Shown here piece after piece: positions 28,142 through 37,118 of a stretch of 64,000 nt of DNA. Origin of the DNA: Candidatus Chloroploca mongolica. Lineage in GTDB: Bacteria > Chloroflexota > Chloroflexia > Chloroflexales > Chloroflexaceae. Position numbers and translations under genes: made by a program. The notes beneath the pieces were generated by a model that saw only the letters and a program-made list of their open reading frames with translations, had not been told where the DNA came from and did not search any database. Within the stretch, counting starts at the first letter, position 1; each line of letters starts with the position of its first letter. The DNA lies in contig NZ_SIJK02000011.1 in NCBI RefSeq assembly GCF_004762035.2, forward strand, positions 1 to 64,000, read 5' to 3'.

Positions 28142-29517
28142 CTCGCGTCAACTACCCGCGTCACCAAGGCGTCGGTTTCGTCTTCACCAACGGTGCGCAG
28201 ATCAAAGAGGATCTGCGCGTCGCTGATGCGCGCAATGACCGCAGGCTCGCCAAGGCGCAGACGTTGCATCACTACTTCGGCCCCGACCGGCCCTGGCAAG
28301 ACGGCGACGCCAACGCTTGCCAGGGTCTCGCCGGGCAACGAGCCTCCGCCGATTGCGCTGCGACACGGCGTAACGCTGGCGGCGATGCCCGCCGCTTGCA
28401 GCGCTGCGGCGAGCGCCTCGGCACGCGCCTGGAGGCGGGGCAAGGGGGCGCTGATCATCTGCCACACGGGGATCTCGTTGAGCGCCTGCCCGCGGAGGTA
28501 GCTGCGCAAGGTGGCTTCGAGGCCTGCAATCGTCGTCTTGTCGAGCCGCAGCGCACGGGCGAGAGGATGCCGCCGCAGTTGGTCGATCAAGGCTGTGCGG
28601 CCTACCAGCAGCCCCGCCTGTGGCCCGCCAAGCAATTTATCACCGCTGAAGGTCACGAGATCAGCTCCGGCTGCGACACTCTCTTGCACCATCGGCTCGG
28701 GGGCAAGGCCAAAGGGAGCGGTCGGCAAAAGGGTACCACTCCCGAGATCGTCAACCAGAGGCACCCCGTGGGCCTGTGCGACGGTCGCCAGGTCAGCGAG
28801 GCTTGCCTCGTGAACAAAGCCAAGTAGGCGAAAATTGCTACTATGCACCCGCAACAGCATCGCGGTGCGCTCAGTGATGGCTGCGGCATAGTCACGCGCA
28901 TAGGTGCGATTGGTTGTGCCAACCTCAACGAGCGTTGCCCCACTCTGGCGAAGGACATCGGGGATGCGAAAGCCGCCCCCGATCTCGACAGCCTGGCCGC
29001 GTGAGACAATCACCTCGCGCCCGGCAGCCAGCGCAATCAGCGCCAGATAGACGGCGGCTGCATTATTATTCACCGCCAGCGCCGCCTCGGCCCCGGTCAA
29101 CCGGGTCAGTAGGGCTTCAAGGTGAACATTGCGGCTTCCACGTTTGCCAACAACGAGATCATACTCAAGATTGGTATAACCAGTCCCAACCTCGTGCATT
29201 GCAGCGCGGGCCGCCGCACTGAGCGGGGCACGTCCCAGGTTGGTCTGAATAATCACCCCGGTCGCATTGATCACCGGGCGCAGACTGGGGCGAAGTTCGG
29301 TTGTTATGCGTGCGATGACCTGTTCAGCCAGGGTACGCAACAATACCTCGGGAGGCGCGGCCTCACGTTCTTCCCCAGCCTGTAAGCGTCCACGCAGATC
29401 ATCGAGTTCGGCGCGCACCGCCTCACGCAGCAACTCGCCAGGCCACGTCGGATCAGCCTTGGCCCGCACCACCTGGAGCAACCGATCAACACTGGGCAGA
29501 TCACGTCTGGTCAGCAT
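28138..29517 (-). CDS. selA: L-seryl-tRNA(Sec) selenium transferase
   Basis: A 459-residue PLP enzyme that converts seryl-tRNA(Sec) to selenocysteyl-tRNA(Sec). RPVINATGVIIQTNLGRAPLS (about residues 79-99), NNNAAAVYLAL, VSRGQAVEIGGGFRIPD and the PLP Lys in TFSGDKLLGGPQAG are all conserved. The start at 29517 (MLTRRDLPSVDRLL) has TGAGG just upstream; longer in-frame starts lack this. It is the last gene of the five-gene minus-strand operon, 13 bases after the GlmU-like gene. selB, selC and selD are not in the window. Confidence 0.95.
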   Translation of the reverse strand: MLTRRDLPSVDRLLQVVRAKADPTWPGELLREAVRAELDDLRGRLQAGEEREAAPPEVLLRTLAEQVIARITTELRPSLRPVINATGVIIQTNLGRAPLSAAARAAMHEVGTGYTNLEYDLVVGKRGSRNVHLEALLTRLTGAEAALAVNNNAAAVYLALIALAAGREVIVSRGQAVEIGGGFRIPDVLRQSGATLVEVGTTNRTYARDYAAAITERTAMLLRVHSSNFRLLGFVHEASLADLATVAQAHGVPLVDDLGSGTLLPTAPFGLAPEPMVQESVAAGADLVTFSGDKLLGGPQAGLLVGRTALIDQLRRHPLARALRLDKTTIAGLEATLRSYLRGQALNEIPVWQMISAPLPRLQARAEALAAALQAAGIAASVTPCRSAIGGGSLPGETLASVGVAVLPGPVGAEVVMQRLRLGEPAVIARISDAQILFDLRTVGEDETDALVTRVVDAS

Positions 29518-29530
29518 CAACGCCTCACTC

Positions 29531-30874
29531 TCAGCCAGCAATGGCATCATGCTCAGCCTGGGCCAGGGCACGGGGCGAAGCATATTCACGCCGTGAAACA
29601 GGGGCCTGAGCGACGGCGCCACGGCTCGCCCGGGTCAACTCAAAAGCCGCCCGCAGCAACGCTTCGTAATCAGAGGTCAACTCGCGCTTGCGCCGTCCCA
29701 TCACCGTGCGTGTGACGCTAATCATGCCATCAATGCGATACTCGCGCAGCGTATCGCCACCCCAGGTGAAATGGGGAATATTTTTGGGAATGTTCTGCGA
29801 TCCAAAAACATTGCTTCCTGTGCCGATCATCGTGCCGCCATTGAGCAAAAGGCCAATCCCGAGTTTCACATGATCGGCGAGGAACATCCCGAGCTTGATC
29901 ACCCCACTATCAAATGGTCCAAGATCTTCGAGGTTGACCCGAATATTGCCATAATTATTTTTCAGATCGCTATTGGTGGTCATCGCCCCAATATTGACCC
30001 ATTCACCGAGCCAGGAATGGCCAAGAAAGCCATCGTGATGTTTATTGCTATAGCCCTGGATAATGCTCGCTTCGACCTCGCCCCCGATGCGGCAAACCGG
30101 GCCAATCGCCGTTTCGCCGCGAATCCGAGCACTGGAAATCAGGCTCCCCCGGCCAATATAGGTTGGCCCCTGCAGAAAACTAAAGGGTTCGATATGGGCC
30201 TCGGCCTCGATAAAGATCGGGCCATCACGGGCATCCAACACCAGCGGCCCATCGAGGCGGGCGCGTGGATCAACATAGACCCGTTCGCCGCGCACCACCA
30301 CATTTGGCATCTCGGTCGTGAGCAACGGCAACCGTTGGGCGAGGAGCGGCAGATCGCGCACCAGTTGCTCACCCGACTGATTGATCAGATCCCAGGGAAA
30401 GCCAAGCAGCAGGGGCGGCTTATCGGGGCCAAGATCATGCACCCGCGCAAAGCGCAGTAACTCATCACGCGCATCGCTCGTGTGCTGTGACTGGACAAAA
30501 TAGAGCACAGCACTCGCCAGGGCCGGTGAGAGATAGGCTGCCAGGAGGGTATCGCCGGCGAGGTAGATCGTATTCAACGGCTCGTCCAGCAACCGGGGCA
30601 ACCAGGCCAGATCGAGCGCACGGCCATTGATCAGGATGACCGGCTCACCAGCCTGAAGAAAGGCCGTCAACCCTGCGGAGGGACCGAAGCACTTCATCAA
30701 ATGAGGCCGCGCCATACCCATGGCCGCTGTCTCATCGCGCCTCAACGAGCGTACGGTCGCCTCGATCCGCTCACGCACCGTATAGCCACCAATCCGCAAT
30801 TCAAAGACAGGTCGGGCCTGCACAAGCGTTGCGAAGCGCTGCCACAACTCATCTTCAAAGACAATGAGGCTCAT
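29531..30874 (-). CDS. GlmU-like sugar nucleotidyltransferase/acetyltransferase fusion
   Basis: The 447-residue protein matches the alternative bacterial GlmU-type family: an N-terminal half with a nucleotidyltransferase-like region (FEDELWQRFATLVQARPVFELRIG, residues 6-29; HLMKCFGPSAGLTAF) and a C-terminal left-handed beta helix (about residues 205-400) with hexapeptide repeats such as GPTYIGRGSLISSARIRGETAIGPVCRIGGEVE, then GYSNKHHDGFLGHSWLGEWVNIGAMTTNSDLKNNYG (residues about 275-310). Predicted reactions are acetylation of glucosamine-1-P and transfer of a nucleotide to make UDP-GlcNAc or a related sugar. It follows the YvcK-like gene by 3 bases. Confidence 0.88.
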   Translation of the reverse strand: MSLIVFEDELWQRFATLVQARPVFELRIGGYTVRERIEATVRSLRRDETAAMGMARPHLMKCFGPSAGLTAFLQAGEPVILINGRALDLAWLPRLLDEPLNTIYLAGDTLLAAYLSPALASAVLYFVQSQHTSDARDELLRFARVHDLGPDKPPLLLGFPWDLINQSGEQLVRDLPLLAQRLPLLTTEMPNVVVRGERVYVDPRARLDGPLVLDARDGPIFIEAEAHIEPFSFLQGPTYIGRGSLISSARIRGETAIGPVCRIGGEVEASIIQGYSNKHHDGFLGHSWLGEWVNIGAMTTNSDLKNNYGNIRVNLEDLGPFDSGVIKLGMFLADHVKLGIGLLLNGGTMIGTGSNVFGSQNIPKNIPHFTWGGDTLREYRIDGMISVTRTVMGRRKRELTSDYEALLRAAFELTRASRGAVAQAPVSRREYASPRALAQAEHDAIAG

Positions 30875-30877
30875 GTG

Positions 30878-32071
30878 TCACCCCCGGCGTAAGAGCGCAA
30901 GAATCGCCCGGCTCAACTTCTGATTATCGTGGCGCAACACACGCACCGCCCGTTGTTCGGCGGGATTATTGAGCGAAGCCGTATACTGGATCACCGACGA
31001 AGCGAGATCTGCCTCGATCACCAGGCTCCCCTCAATCATCACCCCACGGAGGCCTGCGGGACCTCCATTCGTCCCCGTCACAAGGGCCGTCTCTTCATAC
31101 TCTTCAGGGGAAAGCACCACCGGCGACTGCAACGCAGCTGCATAGAGCCGATAGACTTCGGGGTCAATGCGCTGGGCATTGACCAGGACAACATCGGGGG
31201 TGAAATTCCCAAACGTCTTGATCGTCCGAATATGATCCGCCACACTGAACCCCGTAGTTCGTCCGGGCTCGGTCATCAGATTGCAGACATAGATCTTGCG
31301 CGCCTTGCTACGGACAATCGCTTCACGCAGATCATCGATCAACAGATTGGGGACAATACTCTCGAAAAGGCTTCCGGGGCCAAGGATAATCGCATCGGCC
31401 TCACGGATCGCCTCAAGGGCGAGGCGAGTGACCTGGATCGACTCAGACGTAGGGTTGCGTGCGAGGTGAAGATCCACGACGTGGCGTGGGGCAATCTGCT
31501 GATTCAAAGAGAGGTGACGCACATCAATTGAGGTACCATCGTCAAGCTGCGCCATCACCTGGATTGGCTCGGGGGTTGGCACCACATAATAGACATTCTG
31601 GGTCGCAAAGAGCCCCGAGGCACGATAGTAATACTCAACCGGATCTTGCACCGGAACAATGCAGGTCAACTGGCGCACCTGTTCGCCCATCGCGCTGAGA
31701 ATCAGCATACCGGGGCCGCCCGAGAGGACGACCAACTTGGGGGGGGCATCACGGCGATACCCGAGCACCACATCATCGCTTCCATCGGTCTCACCCTGGC
31801 GGAGCGGGATAATCATCACCCCGCTCAATTGCCAGAGGCCAAAGGCGAGCACGGCAATCCCGGCCCCACTCAACAGCACCGCGCGCCAGGGGCGCGGCAT
31901 AAATTGCAACGTCAGGATCGAAAAGAAGGTGGGCAGATCCTCGAGGGAACGGTAGAGATGAATGAACAGATAAGCGACACCCAGTGACAGCAGCACCACA
32001 CCCACAAACGTCAGTGCCAGGGGCGCCGTCAGGTAACCGAGTGAAGCAAACCGACGAATAATATTACGCAT
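30878..32071 (-). CDS. CofD/YvcK-like protein with N-terminal membrane anchor
   Basis: About 397 residues. Two hydrophobic segments (about residues 12-40 and 58-83) precede a CofD-superfamily domain: KLVVLSGGPGMLILSAM, DAIILGPGSLFESIVPNLLIDDLREAIVRS, VCNLMTEPGRTTGFSVADHI. Canonical YvcK (gluconeogenesis factor, UDP-GlcNAc binding) has GGGTG and a DDGGSSGRLR motif; here the first is GGPG and the second is replaced by a QDPVEYYYRASG segment. So the ligand site is altered. The ATG at 32071 is preferred over an upstream TTG. It lies 3 bases before the GlmU-like gene and 32 after the pseudo-phosphomannomutase. Confidence 0.85.
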   Translation of the reverse strand: MRNIIRRFASLGYLTAPLALTFVGVVLLSLGVAYLFIHLYRSLEDLPTFFSILTLQFMPRPWRAVLLSGAGIAVLAFGLWQLSGVMIIPLRQGETDGSDDVVLGYRRDAPPKLVVLSGGPGMLILSAMGEQVRQLTCIVPVQDPVEYYYRASGLFATQNVYYVVPTPEPIQVMAQLDDGTSIDVRHLSLNQQIAPRHVVDLHLARNPTSESIQVTRLALEAIREADAIILGPGSLFESIVPNLLIDDLREAIVRSKARKIYVCNLMTEPGRTTGFSVADHIRTIKTFGNFTPDVVLVNAQRIDPEVYRLYAAALQSPVVLSPEEYEETALVTGTNGGPAGLRGVMIEGSLVIEADLASSVIQYTASLNNPAEQRAVRVLRHDNQKLSRAILALLRRG

Positions 32072-32103
32072 AAAAATTGGCCTAAGCAAGCGACCTGGCT
32101 TGC

Positions 32104-33246
32104 TTATGGTTTGAGCAACTGTTCACGCTGGGCATCAATCAAACTACGCAGATTGCCACCACTGCGCGCAACCATCTCGATGCAGACCAGACCTGCCAGA
32201 ATCGCATCAGCATACCCTGCATAGCGTCCGATAATAATTTCACCGTCGGGCGTAGCCCCAACAACTGGGCGTTGACGTGGAAGGGCAAGCAATTCAACGA
32301 GACGCTCGGCCGGATCACGCAGACCTTCGACCCGCAGACCAGTCTGTTCTTCCCAGGCCGTGACTCGCGGCAGACCAGCGAGCGGTGACGCCAGGTCGGG
32401 GGGCGGGATCACCACGGCCCCCCGTTGACGATACTGACGAGCCATATAGGTTGCGATCAAGAGCGCCGTCTCGGCAGGGTCAAGTTGCTCACCATTCTTA
32501 TCAACGAGTGCCAGCGCGGTTCCATCAGCTGAAATCGCCAGACCGAGGTGCGAGTCACTTTCACGGACGAGCTTTTTCAACCGATTGAGCCCGGCCGTCA
32601 ACGGTGCGGGTGTACTGCGCCCGAAGAGCGGGTCTGGTTCGCGGTTAATTTCAATCGCCCGCGTCTGCCCACTATCACTCAAGAGGGCGGGCACGACACC
32701 GGCTGCCGTCCCATTCATTGCATCAACAAAAATGGTCAGGGAGGTACGGCGGATCAGATCAAGATCAATCGCCTCACGGAGAGCAGCAAAATAGGGAAGC
32801 CGCAGATCAACCAACTGATCAGGGGGTAACGGATCAGCATGGGGAAAGAGCGGGGCAGTCACCTGGGCTGGATCTGGCTCAAGCGAAAGCTGCGCAGAAC
32901 CATCGGCGAGTAGCGCAAGGCCATTGTAGTAATAGGGCCGATTGCATGCCGACACATAGAGCGCACAGTGAGCCAGATGCTCATCAAGCGCGTGATGCAG
33001 GGCGGGCAACGGCATATGCGAACTGGCGAGACTCGCCTCAACGCCGTGGGCTTGCAAGATCTCGAGGCAATCACGAGCAAAGAGCGGCCCCATAAACCGC
33101 GTATCATACGCCACGAGGCAACTCAGATTGCGGGCACCCAAGCCACGCGCCAGCGTCATTACTCGCTGACGCACCTGATCAAGGGTAAAATCCGCGCTAT
33201 AGATAGCCTGCCAGGCCAATGCATACGGACGGTAACGCTGGGTCAT
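32104..33246 (-). CDS. Degenerate phosphomannomutase-like protein (predicted pseudoenzyme)
   Basis: A 380-residue relative of the adjacent phosphomannomutase. Domains I-III can be recognised (AYDTRFMGPLFARDCLEIL, SACNRPYYYNGLAL, IFVDAMNGTAAGVVPALL, HLGLAISADGTALALVD), but domain IV is missing. The catalytic Ser is replaced by C101 (VSACNRP against VTASHNP), and the metal loop DGDGDR is reduced to SADGTA with two of three Asp and the Arg lost. Catalysis is therefore unlikely by the usual mechanism; a regulatory or scaffold role is an inference. Start overlaps the upstream stop (ATGA). Confidence 0.88.
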   Translation of the reverse strand: MTQRYRPYALAWQAIYSADFTLDQVRQRVMTLARGLGARNLSCLVAYDTRFMGPLFARDCLEILQAHGVEASLASSHMPLPALHHALDEHLAHCALYVSACNRPYYYNGLALLADGSAQLSLEPDPAQVTAPLFPHADPLPPDQLVDLRLPYFAALREAIDLDLIRRTSLTIFVDAMNGTAAGVVPALLSDSGQTRAIEINREPDPLFGRSTPAPLTAGLNRLKKLVRESDSHLGLAISADGTALALVDKNGEQLDPAETALLIATYMARQYRQRGAVVIPPPDLASPLAGLPRVTAWEEQTGLRVEGLRDPAERLVELLALPRQRPVVGATPDGEIIIGRYAGYADAILAGLVCIEMVARSGGNLRSLIDAQREQLLKP

Positions 33247-34616
33247 AGGCGCCTTCGGAATTCGTCCACGACACCCATCATCAGATCGCGGATGGCCTGC
33301 GCTCGTTCCATCGTCTGGGCTTCAAAGCGATTGGTTAGCGCCGGTTCGGTATTCGAAGCACGGAGCAGGCCCCAGCCATCGCCAAAATCAACTCGTACGC
33401 CATCAACATCAATCACCGAGTTCGTGGCACGGAAATATTCGTACACATGCTCAATCACGCGAAACTTATCTTCCTCAGCACAAGGGATGCGCCCTTCGTC
33501 AATCGAAGGTAAGATCGGATACGGGGCGAGAACCTCGCGCAGGTTTGTTCCCAGTTGATGCAACGCATAAAGCAGATAGGCCCCGGCAAAAGCCCCATCA
33601 TCAAAATAGTGGCCTGCTTCGGGGATAATCGTATGGCCGCTGAGCTCGCCCCCAAGAACCGCGTTCGTCTCACGCATTTTGGCCGAAAGGTTGGTATACC
33701 CTGTCTTCCACATCACTGGCGTCCCCCCCAGACTACGAATCGCCTGAGGCAAGATAGCACTGCATTTTACATCAAAAATCACTGACCCTTTGCGGCGACC
33801 AAGCAGATACGTGGCGAGGGCAATCAGGTAGCGATCGGCAAAAACGATGGTACCATCGCCATCAACAATACCGAGGCGATCACCATCACCATCGAGCCCG
33901 ACCCCGAGATCAGCGTGATGGTCACGCACCGCCACGATCAACTGTTGCAGATTTTCGGCCTTGAGCGGATCGGGATGATGGTTCGGAAAGGTACCATCTG
34001 GTTCGATAAAGAGCGGGACAACCTCAAGGCCAAGTGCCTCATACATTGCCAGCGCAATGGGGCCAGCCACACCATTACCTGCATCAAGCACGACGCGGGG
34101 GCGTTTCCCGGCAAAACCGATCAAACTGGTCACATGTTGCAGATACGCCTCATCAACCGAAAGGCGGGTCACATTTCCTTTGCCCTGCACCACATCACCC
34201 GACAACGCAAGTTGCCCAACCTCCTGGATCATCTCAGAAGGGGCCGGTTCGCTCCCATATACTGGATGGGCAAGGCGCAACTTCAGGCCATTGAAGGCTG
34301 GGGGATTGTGGCTCGCCGTCACAATCGCCCCGCTATCGGCGCGCAAATGCTCGACGGCAAAATACATGACCGGCGTTGGTGCCTGCCCAATATCGAGCAC
34401 ATCACAGCCAGTCGCGCACAAACCATCAATCAGTGCGGCGGCAAAACGGGGCGAACTGAGCCGTGCATCGCGGGCGACCACGACACGCTGCCCGCCCCGC
34501 CGACGGATCAAGGTGCCGGTTGCCTGACCAAGCTGGGTATAGACCGCTTCGTCGAGATCCTCATCGACAATGCCACGAATGTCGTATGCGCGAAAAATCG
34601 TCTGATTCAGGCTCAT
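33243..34616 (-). CDS. Phosphomannomutase/phosphoglucomutase
   Basis: A 457-residue alpha-D-phosphohexomutase with all four domains. The phosphoserine is S102 in VTASHNPPAFNG; the metal loop is D242GDGDR247; the sugar-binding GGELSGH and the domain IV phosphate motif RASNTEPALTNRFEA are intact. It interconverts hexose 6- and 1-phosphates and, given a GlmU-like gene in the operon, could act as GlmM or ManB. The start at 34616 has GGAG upstream and a promoter TTGACG-17-TAGGAT. It is the first of five minus-strand genes: PMM, pseudo-PMM, YvcK-like, GlmU-like, selA. Confidence 0.95.
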   Translation of the reverse strand: MSLNQTIFRAYDIRGIVDEDLDEAVYTQLGQATGTLIRRRGGQRVVVARDARLSSPRFAAALIDGLCATGCDVLDIGQAPTPVMYFAVEHLRADSGAIVTASHNPPAFNGLKLRLAHPVYGSEPAPSEMIQEVGQLALSGDVVQGKGNVTRLSVDEAYLQHVTSLIGFAGKRPRVVLDAGNGVAGPIALAMYEALGLEVVPLFIEPDGTFPNHHPDPLKAENLQQLIVAVRDHHADLGVGLDGDGDRLGIVDGDGTIVFADRYLIALATYLLGRRKGSVIFDVKCSAILPQAIRSLGGTPVMWKTGYTNLSAKMRETNAVLGGELSGHTIIPEAGHYFDDGAFAGAYLLYALHQLGTNLREVLAPYPILPSIDEGRIPCAEEDKFRVIEHVYEYFRATNSVIDVDGVRVDFGDGWGLLRASNTEPALTNRFEAQTMERAQAIRDLMMGVVDEFRRRL

Positions 34617-34650
34617 GCTACTGCTCCCAAGGCAAAAGACGTGCGTTGAG

Positions 34651-34679
34651 ATCCTAACGTAAAGGGGCGGTTCCGTCAA
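34651..34679 (-). promoter_or_regulatory. Promoter of the phosphomannomutase-selA operon
   Basis: Minus strand: TTGACG (34679-34674), 17-base spacer, TAGGAT (34656-34651), 35 bases before the start codon. It is divergent from the greA promoter, only 5 bases separating the -35 boxes. Confidence 0.7.
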
Positions 34680-34684
34680 GGTTC

Positions 34685-34713
34685 TTTACAACTAGGCAGA
34701 CACCCGCTATAAT
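34685..34713 (+). promoter_or_regulatory. Near-consensus promoter for greA
   Basis: TTTACA (34685-34690), 17-base spacer, TATAAT (34708-34713). The leader to the greA ATG is about 170 bases and includes an ACTGAGAGTACTGCTCTCAGT inverted repeat (34769-34789). Confidence 0.8.
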
Positions 34714-34891
34714 TGGCATATGTAACGGTTGCAAGAAGCCGGTGCTAGGCCGTGCGAGCCGTCAACACAACTGAGAGTACTGCTCTCAGTTTCTTCATTT
34801 TGCATCGCCCGGGAGCAGGGATCGCCCGAGGCGACCCTTCCATACTGTCGCTCCTATGGGCCAACGTGACAGGACTAAAGGCAGCGAAATT

Positions 34892-35365
34892 ATGACAGAC
34901 AAGCCGACATATTTGACGCGTGAGGGCCGCGTAAAGCTCGAAGCTGAGCTTGAAGAACTTTCAACGGTTGAGCGCAAGCAGGTTGCCGAGCGTATTGCCG
35001 CCGCCAAAGAACTTGGTGACATTTCGGAGAGTGGTGAATACGAGGATGCAAAAAAGTCGCAGGCCCTCCTGGAAGGCCGCATCCGCGAATTGCGCAGCCT
35101 TCTTTCACGAGCCGAGACAATTGATGAAGACCAGATCAGCAATGGCGAAGTACGCGTAGGCTCTTCTGTGACCGTACGTTTCGAAGAAGACGGTGAAGAA
35201 GAGACTTGGACGATTGTGGGCAGTGCCGAGGCAAGCCCGCGTCAAGGTCGTATCTCCAACGAGTCGCCGATCGGGGCTTCGTTGCTGGGGAAGCGCGCCC
35301 GCAATAAAGTGACAGTGCAAACACCTTCAGGTGTGATGAAACTCACCATTGTGAAGGTGCGGTAA
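34892..35365 (+). CDS. greA: Transcription elongation factor GreA
   Basis: A 157-residue protein that frees stalled RNA polymerase by stimulating transcript cleavage. N-terminal coiled coil contains [17 protein letters not shown] and the tip acidic residues in [12 protein letters not shown]; the C-terminal FKBP-like domain has [24 protein letters not shown] at 34892 fits the family N-terminus. It probably runs into lysS 49 bases downstream, a common pairing. Confidence 0.96.
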   Translation: MTDKPTYLTREGRVKLEAELEELSTVERKQVAERIAAAKELGDISESGEYEDAKKSQALLEGRIRELRSLLSRAETIDEDQISNGEVRVGSSVTVRFEEDGEEETWTIVGSAEASPRQGRISNESPIGASLLGKRARNKVTVQTPSGVMKLTIVKVR

Positions 35366-35414
35366 CGAACGAGATGCTGCGCGTCAGCGTTTGCTGCAGG
35401 GTAATCGTGAACTG

Positions 35415-36887
35415 ATGGAATTAAACGATCTTCAGGCTCAGCGTGCGGCCAAACTTGAACGTCTCAAATCCGCCGGTGTCGAGCCTTATCCAACCCGCGC
35501 CCACCGTAGCCATACTCTTGCCGAGGTCATGGCTCATTTTGATACGTTGCAGGCTGAACAGGCCGAGCTTACGGTGACCGGACGCATTGTTGGTGCCCGT
35601 CGCATTATGGGCAAACTCGCGTTTGCCCATATCGAGGACGGCACGGCAACGCTCCAGCTCTGGCTGAGCCGCGCTGACCTTGGTGATCACTGGTTTGAAC
35701 GTTTTCGCGACGATCTTGACACCTTCGATATTGTGCAGGCAACTGGTACGCTACGCCGGACGAAGACCGGTGAGGCGTCTCTCTTTGTGATGAGCCTGAC
35801 GATGCTTGCCAAGGCACTCAACCCTCCTCCAGAAAAGTGGGCCGGGCTAGCTGATGTTGAAGAGCGCCATCGTCAGCGTTACCTTGACCTGATCGTCAAT
35901 GCCGAGGTACGTGAGGTCTTTCGGGCACGGGCTGCAGCCGTGACGGCGATGCGCCGGGTGCTTGATGAGCGGGGGTTCCTCGAAGTCGAAACGCCGGTGC
36001 TTCAGCCACTCTATGGGGGAGCCGCCGCACGACCATTCAAGACCTTTCACAACACGCTTGGTCAGGAACTCTACCTGCGTATCGCGACCGAGCTCTACCT
36101 CAAGCGCTTGATCGTAGGCGGGTTCCCCGGGGTCTACGAGATCGGCAAAAACTTCCGTAACGAGGGGGTCGACCGTAGTCACAACCCCGAGTTCACCATG
36201 ATGGAATGTTACCAGGCCTATGCCGATTATCATGATATGATGGATCTGGTCGAGGCGTTGATGCGAGCCATGGCAATTGCCGTGACTGGAAGCCCGCAGG
36301 CCACCTATCAGGGGCAGGTGATTGATTTCACGGGTACCTGGCCGCGACTGTCGATGACGGCTGCGCTTGTCGAACAGACCGGGATTGATATCAGTGAGGC
36401 TCATGATCTCGCAACGCTTCACCAGGCCATCACTGCCCGCACCCTCAAGGTCGAACGCAAAGAAACCTGGGCGAAACAGGTTGATGAGTTGTTCAGCGTC
36501 TATGTGCAACCCTTGCTGATCCAGCCAACCTTTATCATTGATTATCCAGTGGCTCTGTCGCCGCTGGCCAAGCGCAAGCCTGACGACCCTGCTTTCACTG
36601 AACGCTTCGAGGCTTTTGCTGTCGGTATGGAACTGGGCAATGCCTTTACCGAATTGAACGACCCCTTTGACCAGGAGCAACGTTTTCTCGATCAGGGGCG
36701 CGATTTTGCCGCCGGTGATGACGAAGCCCATCAGATGGATCGTGACTATCTGAATGCTCTGATGTATGGGATGCCGCCAACGGGTGGCCTCGGAATGGGG
36801 ATTGACCGCATCCTCATGGTACTGACTGACCGTCCTAATATTCGTGAGGTCATTCTCTTTCCCCATATGCGTCGGCGCGAATCATAA
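35415..36887 (+). CDS. lysS: Lysine--tRNA ligase, class II
   Basis: A 490-residue class IIb synthetase. The OB-fold ([24 protein letters not shown]), motif 1 ([20 protein letters not shown]), motif 2 ([25 protein letters not shown]) and motif 3 ([15 protein letters not shown]) are all present. The start [14 protein letters not shown] is chosen; the ribosome site is weak and a TTG at 35391 is an alternative. It heads a compact plus-strand run with the small antitoxin-like gene (15-base gap). Confidence 0.96.
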   Translation: MELNDLQAQRAAKLERLKSAGVEPYPTRAHRSHTLAEVMAHFDTLQAEQAELTVTGRIVGARRIMGKLAFAHIEDGTATLQLWLSRADLGDHWFERFRDDLDTFDIVQATGTLRRTKTGEASLFVMSLTMLAKALNPPPEKWAGLADVEERHRQRYLDLIVNAEVREVFRARAAAVTAMRRVLDERGFLEVETPVLQPLYGGAAARPFKTFHNTLGQELYLRIATELYLKRLIVGGFPGVYEIGKNFRNEGVDRSHNPEFTMMECYQAYADYHDMMDLVEALMRAMAIAVTGSPQATYQGQVIDFTGTWPRLSMTAALVEQTGIDISEAHDLATLHQAITARTLKVERKETWAKQVDELFSVYVQPLLIQPTFIIDYPVALSPLAKRKPDDPAFTERFEAFAVGMELGNAFTELNDPFDQEQRFLDQGRDFAAGDDEAHQMDRDYLNALMYGMPPTGGLGMGIDRILMVLTDRPNIREVILFPHMRRRES

Positions 36888-36902
36888 GGGGAGGTGGCGT
36901 GA

Positions 36903-37118
36903 ATGCCACGATCGTTTACGATTGAGCGTGAGAATTTGCCGGCCGTTGTGCAAGGCTGGCTTCGTGCCGCAGGGCTTGGTGAAGAGGAACTCGTTGAGTT
37001 GATCTTTACCGAGCAAGAAATTTTGCTCCGTCGCCCGATGAGCCCGCACTTGCGCGACTGGGCAAAAGGTGTGAGTGATAAGTACGACCAGGCGTTTCGA
37101 CAAATTACTGGCTTGTAA
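36903..37118 (+). CDS. Small AbrB-like putative antitoxin
   Basis: A 71-residue protein with strong GGGGAGG upstream. Residues 20-45 (LRAAGLGEEELVELIFTEQEILLRRP by position) look like the swapped-hairpin AbrB/SpoVT fold, followed by a basic-acidic tail, the usual layout of antitoxins that bind a Doc toxin and their own promoter. Its stop overlaps the start of the Doc-like gene (TAATG). Family call is tentative. Confidence 0.65.
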   Translation: MPRSFTIERENLPAVVQGWLRAAGLGEEELVELIFTEQEILLRRPMSPHLRDWAKGVSDKYDQAFRQITGL

